From positions 1 through 10,704 of the forward strand of contig SVSO01000087.1 of NCBI GenBank assembly GCA_015064195.1: a DNA stretch of 10,704 nucleotides. Direction: 5' to 3'. The notes under the pieces are model-generated. The model made no database searches. It was not told the origin of the DNA and saw only the letters and a program-made list of their open reading frames with translations. Of the stretch, positions 1 to 5,996 are shown in pieces. The position numbers were made by a program, and so were the translations under genes. How positions within the stretch are numbered: position 1 is the first letter of the stretch; the number at the start of each line of letters is the position of its first letter. This stretch comes from Oscillospiraceae bacterium (lineage in GTDB: Bacteria > Bacillota_A > Clostridia > Oscillospirales > CAG-272).

Positions 1-831
1 ATAACCGCAGAACTCAAGAGCGTTAACAACCGTTACCTCGACTGTACGGTTAAGATATCGCGTATGTACAGCTTTCTCGAGGACAGGATACGCCAATACG
101 TACAGCAGAGCGGTATCGCTCGCGGAAAGGTCGATGTATATATCGGCGTGGAGGTGGTCGAGAATGTTGGTATGACTATCGACATCGACCGCGCAGTTGC
201 TGAGAGCTACATAAACGCACTGAAGGCACTTCGCGACGAGTTTGGACTCAAAGACGACATCTCCGTTATGAGCGTGGCGCAGAACCGCGACGTGTTTACG
301 ATAACCAAGCCCGAGGAGGATATGGAGCGCGACTGGCTTATTATAAAGCCCGTGCTCGACGAGGCTATCGCGGCATTCTTAAAGGTGCGCGAGTCAGAGG
401 GCGAGCGCCTCAAGGCTGACATTATGGACAAACTTCAAAAGATCGAGGGGCTTGTCGCAAAGATAAAGGAATACTCCGAGGACGACATCTCCTCCTACCG
501 CGTAAAGTTTGAAGCGCGCCTCAAGACGCTTCTCGCAGACAACGCAGTTGAACTCAACCCGAATATGGTGCTCACCGAGTGCGCGATATACGCTGACCGC
601 GTGGCTATCGACGAGGAGCTTGTGCGCCTTGGCTGTCACTTTGAGGCAATGCGCGAAATATTCGAGGCAAACGAGCCCATCGGACGCAAGCTTGATTTCC
701 TTATGCAGGAGATGAACCGCGAAACCAATACCATCGGTTCGAAGGCGAGCAACGTCGATATCGCGGCTATCGTGGTCGACATAAAGAGCGAGCTTGAAAA
801 GATACGAGAGCAGATACAGAATATCGAGTGA
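1..831 (+). CDS. yicC: YicC/YloC-family endoribonuclease, 5'-truncated by window edge
   Basis: The reading frame is open from base 1, so the gene starts upstream; 276 residues are visible and roughly the first 20-25 are probably missing. The visible start (ITAELKSVNNRYLD) matches the YicC N-terminal motif usually written as E-x-R-S-V-N-x-R-x-L-D. The last ~45 residues (LDFLMQEMNRETNTIGSKA and a Lys/Glu-rich helix) are the DUF1732 C-terminal domain that defines the family. The Met at base 64 is therefore internal, not the start. Family knowledge: E. coli YicC and B. subtilis YloC are single-strand endoribonucleases linked to RNA turnover in the cytoplasm. It is followed after 19 bases by remA, the usual Bacillota order. 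Codon use is odd relative to the later genes: 12 of 28 Ile codons are ATA and CTG Leu is almost absent. Family assignment is secure; the exact RNA substrates are not known from sequence. Confidence 0.93.
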   Translation: MTAELKSVNNRYLDCTVKISRMYSFLEDRIRQYVQQSGIARGKVDVYIGVEVVENVGMTIDIDRAVAESYINALKALRDEFGLKDDISVMSVAQNRDVFTITKPEEDMERDWLIIKPVLDEAIAAFLKVRESEGERLKADIMDKLQKIEGLVAKIKEYSEDDISSYRVKFEARLKTLLADNAVELNPNMVLTECAIYADRVAIDEELVRLGCHFEAMREIFEANEPIGRKLDFLMQEMNRETNTIGSKASNVDIAAIVVDIKSELEKIREQIQNIE

Positions 832-850
832 TGGCGTGAGGTAAGAAACT

Positions 851-1123
851 ATGAAATTTATAAACGTTGGCTTTGGAAATATGGTTGCCGCCGAGCGCGT
901 GGTTGCCGTCGTAAGCCCGGACAGCGCTCCGATAAAGCGCCTTATACAGGATTCAAAGGATAACGGCAGAGCGATAGACGTGACCTGCGGCAAGCGTACG
1001 CGTGCGGTAATAATCACCGACAGCGAGCACGTTATTTTGTCTGCGTTCCAGTCCGAAACAATATCCAACCGTCTGTCTGACCGTGACGAGGGTGAGGACG
1101 ACGAGATCGACGAGGTCGTTTAA
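851..1123 (+). CDS. remA: RemA-family DNA-binding regulator (DUF370)
   Basis: This 90-residue protein closely follows B. subtilis RemA: the N-terminal [14 protein letters not shown], the central [13 protein letters not shown], and GKRTRAVI followed by SEHVILSA. The basic residues R16, R49 and R51 fall where RemA has its DNA-contacting arginines. RemA forms ring-shaped oligomers that wrap DNA and, in B. subtilis, activates extracellular-matrix and osmoprotection genes. Outside biofilm-forming bacilli the target genes are mostly unknown. The last dozen residues form an acidic tail (Glu/Asp-rich) not needed for the core fold. The start is supported by GAGGT at 838-842, eight bases ahead of the ATG. 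It sits between yicC and gmk as in most Bacillota. Six of nine Ile codons are ATA, as in its two neighbours. Confidence 0.93.
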   Translation: MKFINVGFGNMVAAERVVAVVSPDSAPIKRLIQDSKDNGRAIDVTCGKRTRAVIITDSEHVILSAFQSETISNRLSDRDEGEDDEIDEVV

Positions 1124-1127
1124 GGCT

Positions 1128-1739
1128 ATGAAAAAAGGAATTTTGATAGTTATATCCGGTCCGTCCGGAAGCGGAAAGGGCACGGTCATCAAGCGCATTA
1201 TGGAATACGACCGCAGCTTTATTTATTCGGTGTCCGCGACGACGCGTGCGCCGCGTGTCGGCGAGAAGCACGGCGTGAACTACTACTTCATCGACCGCGC
1301 GGATTTCGAAGCGCGTATCGCGGCGGATATGATGCTCGAGCACGCAGAGTACTGCGGCAACTATTACGGCACGCCAAAGAAAGAGGTTTGGGAAAACCTC
1401 GAGGCAGGCCGCAACGTGATACTTGAGATAGAGGTCGAGGGTGCGATGCAGATTAAGAAAAAGTGCCCCGACGCACTTCTCGTTATGATAACGCCGCCCG
1501 ATTTTGAAACGCTCGAGGCAAGACTTCGCGGCAGAGGCGACGACGTTTCGGAGGACGTAATACAAAAGCGTCTTGCGACGTCCAAAAAGGAGCTCGCAAA
1601 GCTCAGTGAATATGATTACATCGTGGTCAACGGCGACAATATGGTCGACGAGGCCGCGCATGAAATAATCGGCATTGTGGATGCGGAAATGCACCGCGTG
1701 TCGAGAAACGAAGATTTTACAAGTAAATTTTTCGCCTGA
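1128..1739 (+). CDS. gmk: Guanylate kinase
   Basis: A 203-residue cytoplasmic enzyme that converts GMP and ATP to GDP and ADP, feeding GTP, dGTP and (p)ppGpp pools. The P-loop GPSGSGKGT is at residues 11-19. The GMP-binding segment follows (SATTRAPRVGEKHGVNYYF, about 36-54), then YYGTPKKEV, LEIEVEGAMQIKK and the lid-region Arg cluster LRGRGDD. Length is typical of the family. The ATG at 1128 is chosen because the P-loop then begins about ten residues in, as in known Gmk; an upstream in-frame ATG at 1083 would add 15 residues that overlap the end of remA and match nothing. The best Shine-Dalgarno candidate, GAGGT at 1112-1116, lies inside remA, suggesting translational coupling. The frame starts four bases after the remA stop. 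Seven of 17 Ile codons are ATA and there is no CTG Leu codon. Confidence 0.96.
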   Translation: MKKGILIVISGPSGSGKGTVIKRIMEYDRSFIYSVSATTRAPRVGEKHGVNYYFIDRADFEARIAADMMLEHAEYCGNYYGTPKKEVWENLEAGRNVILEIEVEGAMQIKKKCPDALLVMITPPDFETLEARLRGRGDDVSEDVIQKRLATSKKELAKLSEYDYIVVNGDNMVDEAAHEIIGIVDAEMHRVSRNEDFTSKFFA

Positions 1740-1770
1740 TAAGGCGCAATTTCAAAAAATATTTTGTACC

Positions 1771-1784
1771 GCCGCAACAGCGGC
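1771..1784 (+). repeat. Small hairpin in the rpoZ leader
   Basis: GCCGC and GCGGC form a perfect 5-bp stem around the loop AACA, ending six bases before the rpoZ Shine-Dalgarno GGAG (1790-1793). Just upstream, 1753-1766 is an AT-rich inverted repeat (CAAAA, spacer AATA, TTTTG). No run of T follows the hairpin, so it is not a normal terminator on the + strand. A role in rpoZ translation is possible but is inference. Confidence 0.35.
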
Positions 1785-1789
1785 AGAAT

Positions 1790-1793
1790 GGAG
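1790..1793 (+). promoter_or_regulatory. Ribosome binding site that sets the rpoZ start
   Basis: GGAG followed by six bases and then ATG at 1800. In-frame ATGs further upstream at 1764 and 1788 lack a suitable site (the 1788 ATG overlaps this one), so translation most likely begins at 1800. Confidence 0.7.
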
Positions 1794-1799
1794 ATTACA

Positions 1800-2093
1800 A
1801 TGATTTATCCTTCCGTTGAAGAACTCAGCCAGTACGGCAAGTACAACCGTTACATTCTCTGCATCGCCACCGCAAAGTGTGCACGCCTTGTCACCGATGA
1901 GTATGTGCATCAGCGTGAGCAGGCGGAAAAGCTCATCGCCAACAAGGAGACGGACAAGAGCCTCGCCTCCATGATCAAGCGCGACATCCGCGATGAAAAG
2001 GCGGTCAAGAACGCCATCAACCGCATTTATCAGGGCGAGTACAAGATCGACGACGCCACCATCGACCTCCGCGAAGACAGAGACGATGTGTAA
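1800..2093 (+). CDS. rpoZ: DNA-directed RNA polymerase omega subunit
   Basis: A 97-residue protein whose first half matches the omega/Rpb6 fold: MIYPSVEELSQYGKYNRYIL, then the conserved helix ATAKCARLVTDEYV, where most omegas read AKRAR. Next come a charged linker and a helix with KAVKNAINRIYQGEY, the usual omega end. Omega binds beta-prime, helps it fold and keeps the polymerase assembled. The position directly after gmk supports the call. The start at 1800 comes from the GGAG site; starting at 1764 would add 12 residues with no family match. All ten Ile codons are ATC or ATT, unlike the three genes upstream, while Leu codons are CTC/CTT only, as expected of a highly expressed gene. The last 8 bases overlap priA. 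The divergent, short sequence makes this slightly less certain than its neighbours. Confidence 0.88.
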   Translation: MIYPSVEELSQYGKYNRYILCIATAKCARLVTDEYVHQREQAEKLIANKETDKSLASMIKRDIRDEKAVKNAINRIYQGEYKIDDATIDLREDRDDV

Positions 2094-4326
2094 TTCCCCC
2101 GCGCTCTCGGTTGCGAGAGTGCGGATCCTCGAGCTGCCCCACGCGGCGGACAAATGCTACGATTATCAGATCCCGCCGGAGCTTTCCGGACGGGTGACGC
2201 GCGGTTCGCTTGTCATGGTGAATTTCGGCGGCACGGCAAAGCGGACGGCTCTTGTGGTGGGGCTTTCCGAAACCTCGAAATACGAATCGCTGAAGCCGAT
2301 CCTGTCCGTTTCCGATCCCCGGTTTTTCCTGAATGACGAGCTTCTGGAGCTGTGCGATTTCCTCCGGGAGCGCACATTCTGCTCCACCGGCGATGCGGTG
2401 CAGACCATCCTTCCCGGCGGCGCGATGAATACGCTGTTCCGCCCTCATCGCGATCCCGTGGAGCGGCTGTACCGGCTGATCTGTGATCCGTCCGGCCTGC
2501 GCCTCGGCAAAGCGGAAGCGCGTGCCGTCGCCTTCCTCGGCGGCGGTGAAAAATCCGCGGCGGAGCTTGCGGAATCTGCCGAAGTTTCCGCGGCAACACT
2601 GCGCAATATGACGGCAAAGGGCATCCTTGCCATGCGGGAGCGGGAGGTCTATCGCAATCCCTATGCAGGACGCGGCGCGGTGACGGACGATAATCGGCTC
2701 AGCGATGAGCAGCAGGCGGCGGCAGATTCCCTGTCGGCACTGGCACTTTCCCATAAGCCCTGTGCGGCGCTGCTCTACGGCGTTACCGGTAGCGGCAAGA
2801 CCCGCGTCATCAAATCGGTCATGGACCGCGTGATCGCCGACGGTCGGTCGGTCATCATGTTGGTGCCAGAGATCTCGCTGACCGGACAGACCGTGGACCT
2901 GTTCTGCGGCTATTTCGGTGAGCGCGTGGCCGTCATTCATTCGTCCCTGTCCGACGGCGAAAAGGCGGACGCATGGAAGCGCATCCGCGCACATCAGGTG
3001 GATGTGGTCATCGGCACACGGTCGGCCATCTTCGCGCCCCTCGATAACCTTGGCATGATCGTCATCGATGAGGAGCAGGAGCACACCTACAAGTCGGACA
3101 TGAATCCCAAATATCACACCCGCGATATCGCACGGTTCCGCGCGGCAAAGCAGGGCGCGCTCATGCTGGGCGCATCCGCAACGCCGTCGCTGGAGTCCTA
3201 TTATCGCGCTAAATGCGGCATTTATTCGCTGGTGACATTGACCAAACGCTATGGAAATGCCGTGCTGCCCGAGGTCATCGTAGCCGATCTGCGCACCGAT
3301 GCACAAAAAGGGCAGATCACACCCATCGGCTCGGTCCTGCGGACTGAGATCGCGAAAAATCTTGCAAACGGTGAGCAGTCCATCCTGTTCGTCGGCAGGC
3401 GCGGCTACAACAATTTCATGAGCTGTCAGAAATGCGGCGAGGTCATCACCTGCCCCAACTGCTCCGTGTCCCTGACCTATCACCGCGAAGGTGAGCGAAA
3501 TCTGCTCAAATGCCACTACTGCGGTCACATGGAGAACGTGCCGGAGATCTGCCCCAAGTGCAAATCCGAGCATATGAGCCGACGGGGATTCGGTACACAG
3601 CTGGTGGCCGAGGAGCTTCATGCGGCATTCCCCGAGGCGAGAATCCTCCGCCTTGACGCGGATGCGGCGGCGGGAAAGTTCTCCCATGAGCAGATCCTGT
3701 CCGAATTCCGCGAGCACCGTGCCGATATTCTGATCGGCACACAGATGGTCACAAAAGGCCACAATTTTCCCGATGTGACGCTGGTGGGCGTCATCAATGC
3801 GGACGCGGCGCTCTATCTGGACGATTTTCGCGCAACAGAGCGGACATTTGCCCTGCTGACACAGGTGATCGGACGCGCGGGACGTGCCGATAAGCCGGGA
3901 CGGGCGGTCATCCAGACCTATTCGCCGGATAACGAAACGATCACCCTCGCGGCAAAGCAGGATTTCGACGGCTTCTATGAGAGCGCGATCAAACTGCGCA
4001 AACAGCTGCAGTTCCCGCCCTTCTGCGAGTTTGTGCTGATCGGCATCCATGGCGAGGATGAGCCGGAGGTGCTGGCAATGGCACTGGAAGCAGACAAAAA
4101 ACTGCGCGGCTATCTCGCAGACGAGTTTTCCGACGTGAAAAGCTACGTGTTCGGCCCGTTTGAAGCACCAGTGTATAAGGTCAATCAGGTGTACCGGATG
4201 CGCATTATCATCAAATGTCAGGTAACGAAACGTGTGCGGGAATTGATCGGACGAATCCTCGCCGATTTCCCGAAAGCAACGCCAAAATCAGCAATGCATA
4301 TCGACATCAACCCAGCAAATATGTAA
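2086..4326 (+). CDS. priA: Primosomal protein N' (replication restart helicase PriA)
   Basis: A 746-residue superfamily 2 3'-to-5' DNA helicase that recognises abandoned forks and D-loops and reloads the replicative helicase. An N-terminal 3'-DNA-end-binding region (about 1-115) precedes a winged-helix-like part. The helicase core has Walker A GVTGSGKT (232-239), LVPEISLTGQT (259-269), the Walker B box DEEQ (328-331, where DEEH is common) and GASATPSLE (362-370). Eight zinc-binding cysteines follow at 447, 450, 456, 459, 476, 479, 489 and 492. The second helicase lobe has GTQMVTKGHNFPDV (551-564) and QVIGRAGR (593-600). The ATG at 2086 overlaps the end of rpoZ by 8 bases in another frame; a start at 1993 would lie deep inside rpoZ and add 31 low-complexity residues. 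No ATA Ile codon occurs in the gene, CTG Leu is common and CGG Arg frequent. In B. subtilis coaBC separates rpoZ from priA; here it is missing. Confidence 0.96.
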   Translation: MCNSPALSVARVRILELPHAADKCYDYQIPPELSGRVTRGSLVMVNFGGTAKRTALVVGLSETSKYESLKPILSVSDPRFFLNDELLELCDFLRERTFCSTGDAVQTILPGGAMNTLFRPHRDPVERLYRLICDPSGLRLGKAEARAVAFLGGGEKSAAELAESAEVSAATLRNMTAKGILAMREREVYRNPYAGRGAVTDDNRLSDEQQAAADSLSALALSHKPCAALLYGVTGSGKTRVIKSVMDRVIADGRSVIMLVPEISLTGQTVDLFCGYFGERVAVIHSSLSDGEKADAWKRIRAHQVDVVIGTRSAIFAPLDNLGMIVIDEEQEHTYKSDMNPKYHTRDIARFRAAKQGALMLGASATPSLESYYRAKCGIYSLVTLTKRYGNAVLPEVIVADLRTDAQKGQITPIGSVLRTEIAKNLANGEQSILFVGRRGYNNFMSCQKCGEVITCPNCSVSLTYHREGERNLLKCHYCGHMENVPEICPKCKSEHMSRRGFGTQLVAEELHAAFPEARILRLDADAAAGKFSHEQILSEFREHRADILIGTQMVTKGHNFPDVTLVGVINADAALYLDDFRATERTFALLTQVIGRAGRADKPGRAVIQTYSPDNETITLAAKQDFDGFYESAIKLRKQLQFPPFCEFVLIGIHGEDEPEVLAMALEADKKLRGYLADEFSDVKSYVFGPFEAPVYKVNQVYRMRIIIKCQVTKRVRELIGRILADFPKATPKSAMHIDINPANM

Positions 4327-4380
4327 CGGCGACACACGTTGTTCGCACAAACAAAAACAAACAATTACGCAGAGACAGTT

Positions 4381-4400
4381 GCCGGGGTAGGGGACCCGGC
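4381..4400 (+). repeat. GC-rich hairpin in the priA-def gap
   Basis: GCCGGG (4381-4386) and CCCGGC (4395-4400) form a perfect 6-bp GC stem around an 8-base G-rich loop. No T-run follows, so it is not a canonical intrinsic terminator for priA. GGGG tracts at 4384-4387, 4390-4393 and 4402-4405 offer an alternative G-rich structure. A second weak pairing, CTGG (4400-4403) with CCAG (4412-4415), would compete with the first. Confidence 0.5.
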
Positions 4401-4428
4401 TGGGGCTGTAGCCAGTTAGCGCACAAAT

Positions 4429-4441
4429 TAACAGTCTGTTA
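4429..4441. repeat. 13-base palindrome, possible operator half-sites
   Basis: TAACAG and CTGTTA are exact inverted repeats around a single central T. The palindrome shares its right end with the second copy of the direct repeat GTTAGCG, whose first copy starts at 4415, 23 bases earlier. It lies just upstream of the possible -10 element at 4454. This symmetry is what a dimeric repressor would read, but a chance occurrence is possible and no regulator is evident nearby. Confidence 0.35.
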
Positions 4442-4458
4442 GCGAAAGCGTTGTATAA

Positions 4459-4489
4459 AGCTTTTTGCGGAGCTTTTTCTCGAAAAAGC
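4459..4489 (+). repeat. Tandem AGCTTTTT copies and hairpin ahead of def
   Basis: AGCTTTTT occurs at 4459-4466 and again at 4471-4478, separated by GCGG. The second copy forms a 7-bp stem, GCTTTTT (4472-4478) with AAAAAGC (4483-4489), around the loop CTCG. The first copy can pair with the same AAAAAGC arm instead, giving two mutually exclusive hairpins. No T-run follows the stem on either strand, so it is not a standard terminator. It resembles dispersed intergenic repeats in layout, but that is an impression only. Confidence 0.5.
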
Positions 4490-4545
4490 GACCGTATTCC
4501 CTTAACAAGCAAGTCAGAATCGCAACCCCCAGAAAGGTGAAACAC

Positions 4546-5016
4546 ATGGCAAAATTAAACATTGTAAAAGAAGGCGACCCGATTCTTCGGAAGAAGAGCC
4601 GTCCGGTTGAAGTGATTGATGACAGAATCAAGCAGCTGGCGGCTGATATGATCGAAACCATGCACGCCGCAAAAGGCTGCGGACTGGCGGCTGTGCAGGT
4701 GGGCAAGCTCCGCCGCATGGTGGTCGTAGAGGTGGAGGATGGCGAGACATATGTCATGATCAATCCGACCATTATTAAAAAATCCGGTAAGCAGAATGAG
4801 GCGGAAGGATGCCTGTCTGTGCCGGAAAAATGGGGCATCACCGATCGCCCCATGACCGTCACTGTCCGATATACCGACCTTGACGGCAAGGAATGTATTG
4901 TTACCGGTTCGGAGCTGAAGGCGAGAGCGTTCTGCCATGAGATCGACCACCTCGACGGTGTGCTGTTCATCGATAACGTGGTCAGAATGCTCGATCCCGA
5001 TGAGATCGAACAGTGA
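4546..5016 (+). CDS. def: Peptide deformylase
   Basis: A 156-residue metal-dependent hydrolase that removes the N-formyl group from nascent proteins at the ribosome exit. All three family motifs are present: GCGLAAVQ (44-51, where the family usually has Pro before Gln), EGCLS (87-91) with the metal-binding Cys89, and HEIDH (131-135) with both metal-binding His residues and the catalytic Glu132. The length fits a bacterial enzyme of this family. The start is the ATG at 4546, preceded by AAAGGTGA (4533-4540) with a five-base gap; the frame could extend to 4465, but the extra residues come from the hairpin region and have no family match. The stop is followed eight bases later by fmt, the universal partner that adds the formyl group Def removes. 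The 219-base gap upstream suggests def may head its own transcript or respond to leader structure. Confidence 0.97.
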   Translation: MAKLNIVKEGDPILRKKSRPVEVIDDRIKQLAADMIETMHAAKGCGLAAVQVGKLRRMVVVEVEDGETYVMINPTIIKKSGKQNEAEGCLSVPEKWGITDRPMTVTVRYTDLDGKECIVTGSELKARAFCHEIDHLDGVLFIDNVVRMLDPDEIEQ

Positions 5017-5020
5017 GGTG
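5015..5020 (+). promoter_or_regulatory. Ribosome binding site overlapping the def stop; decides the fmt start
   Basis: GAGGTG overlaps the def stop codon (5014-5016) and lies four bases before the ATG at 5025. A GTG at 5013 is in frame, but it overlaps this site and has no Shine-Dalgarno of its own, so 5025 is preferred. The arrangement implies that ribosomes finishing def re-initiate on fmt. Confidence 0.65.
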
Positions 5021-5024
5021 CGAA

Positions 5025-5981
5025 ATGAAATCAAAAATCCTGTTCATGGGTACACCCGATTTTGCGGATACATCTCTGCGCGCGCTGATCGAAGCGGGCG
5101 CGGATGTGATTGGCGTGGTGACACAGCCGGATAAACCCAAGGGCCGCAAAATGATCCTGACCCCGCCGCCGGTTAAAGAGACGGCGACTGCGCATAATAT
5201 TCCCGTGTATCAGCCGAAAACGCTCCGCGGCGATGAGTTCGCGGCTCAGCTGGAGCAGATCAACCCCGATATGATCGTGGTTGCCGCATTCGGTAAGATC
5301 CTGCCGCAGAATGTGCTGGATTACCCGAAGATGGGCTGTATCTGCGTTCACGGATCGCTTCTTCCAAAATATCGAGGTGCCGCTCCCATGCAGAGAGCCA
5401 TCATTGACGGCGAGCGCGAAACGGGCATCACCATCATGTATATGGATGCAGGCATCGATACCGGCGACATGATTGCAAAGGCGGTCGTGCCCATCGAGCT
5501 GCATGACGATTTTGAATCCGTCCATGATAAGATGGCAGAGGCGGGCGCAAAGCTGCTGCTGGAAACCATCGAGGCAATGGAAGCTGGCACGGCAACCCGC
5601 GAAAAGCAGGATGATCTCAAGTCCACCTACGCCGCAAAAATCGAGAATGCAGACTGTGTGCTGGATTTCGATGCGGATGCCATGGCGGTCTACAACCGCA
5701 TCCGCGGTCTGTCACCCTTCCCACTGACAGTGGTGGAGCATCGCGGCCGCGCACTGAAGATCGTCAGTGCCGAGCTTTGCGATACGGTGAAGGAGCATCG
5801 GAATCCCGGCGAGGTGTTAAAGTGCGACGCCGCCGCAAACCGCATTGAGGTAGCCTGCCGAACCGGTGCGATTGCCATCACCGGTCTGCTTCCCGAAGGC
5901 AAGAGCCGCATGAGAGCCGCCGATTTCATCAACGGCAGAAAGATCGAGGCGGGCGATCGGCTGGTCAAATTCACACGATAA
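5025..5981 (+). CDS. fmt: Methionyl-tRNA formyltransferase
   Basis: A 318-residue enzyme that transfers the formyl group of 10-formyl-tetrahydrofolate to initiator Met-tRNA. The N-terminal Rossmann domain starts with KILFMGTPDFA (4-14), and QPDKPKGRK (34-42) precedes the tRNA-acceptor loop. The folate-binding signature VHGSLLPKYRGAAP is at 108-121, followed by MDAGIDTGD (140-148). The C-terminal tRNA-binding domain covers about 205-318, with RIRGLSPFPL (226-235) and GLLPEGKSRM (287-296). His109 and Asp145 match the catalytic His108 and Asp144 of the E. coli enzyme. The position equivalent to catalytic Asn106 is Cys107 (GCICVHG rather than GCINVHG), read from codon tgc. Otherwise the protein is full length and uninterrupted. 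The ATG at 5025 is chosen over an in-frame GTG at 5013, which overlaps the ribosome binding site. It is clustered with def and 15 bases ahead of the metallopeptidase. Confidence 0.96.
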   Translation: MKSKILFMGTPDFADTSLRALIEAGADVIGVVTQPDKPKGRKMILTPPPVKETATAHNIPVYQPKTLRGDEFAAQLEQINPDMIVVAAFGKILPQNVLDYPKMGCICVHGSLLPKYRGAAPMQRAIIDGERETGITIMYMDAGIDTGDMIAKAVVPIELHDDFESVHDKMAEAGAKLLLETIEAMEAGTATREKQDDLKSTYAAKIENADCVLDFDADAMAVYNRIRGLSPFPLTVVEHRGRALKIVSAELCDTVKEHRNPGEVLKCDAAANRIEVACRTGAIAITGLLPEGKSRMRAADFINGRKIEAGDRLVKFTR

Positions 5982-5996
5982 GAAAGGTGTCGGAAA

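Larger units (their letters stand above)
4327..4545. other. Structured intergenic region between priA and def
   Basis: At 219 bases this is the longest noncoding stretch in the window. It begins with a C/A-rich run (about 4346-4364) and continues with the GC-rich hairpin at 4381-4400. Two copies of GTTAGCG (4415-4421 and 4438-4444) bracket the palindrome TAACAG-T-CTGTTA (4429-4441). Two copies of AGCTTTTT (4459-4466, 4471-4478) follow, the second able to pair with AAAAAGC. A possible -10 element TATAAA is at 4454-4459, but no good -35 sits 16-18 bases upstream. No reading frame here resembles a protein. The likely role is the leader and perhaps the promoter of the def-fmt unit. I could not identify a known riboswitch or RNA family. 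Confidence 0.6.

Noticed and set aside
1716..1742. Promoter for rpoZ with TTTACA as -35 and TGATAA as -10 at the end of gmk
   Set aside because: The spacer is about 15 bases and the -10 match is poor, so I could not support it.
2017..4050. A 677-codon open frame on the minus strand opposite priA
   Set aside because: The translation is rich in His, Arg, Cys and Gln with no recognisable motif, as expected of the reverse frame of a GC-rich gene. The priA protein on the + strand has all its family motifs.
4402..4424. Sequence resembling a tRNA 5' end and D-arm, with a tRNA-Asn-like anticodon arm readable on the minus strand at about 4425-4441
   Set aside because: No T-arm with a TTCRA loop, no matching acceptor stem and no proper D-arm on either strand. 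The anticodon-like arm is explained by the palindrome at 4429-4441.
4459..4489. Intrinsic terminator for priA
   Set aside because: The stem is AT-rich and is followed by GACCGTATT rather than a T-run on the + strand; the minus strand also lacks one.
4465..4545. N-terminal extension of def by 27 residues
   Set aside because: The extension is translated hairpin and leader sequence. A good ribosome binding site precedes the ATG at 4546, and the protein length then fits the family.
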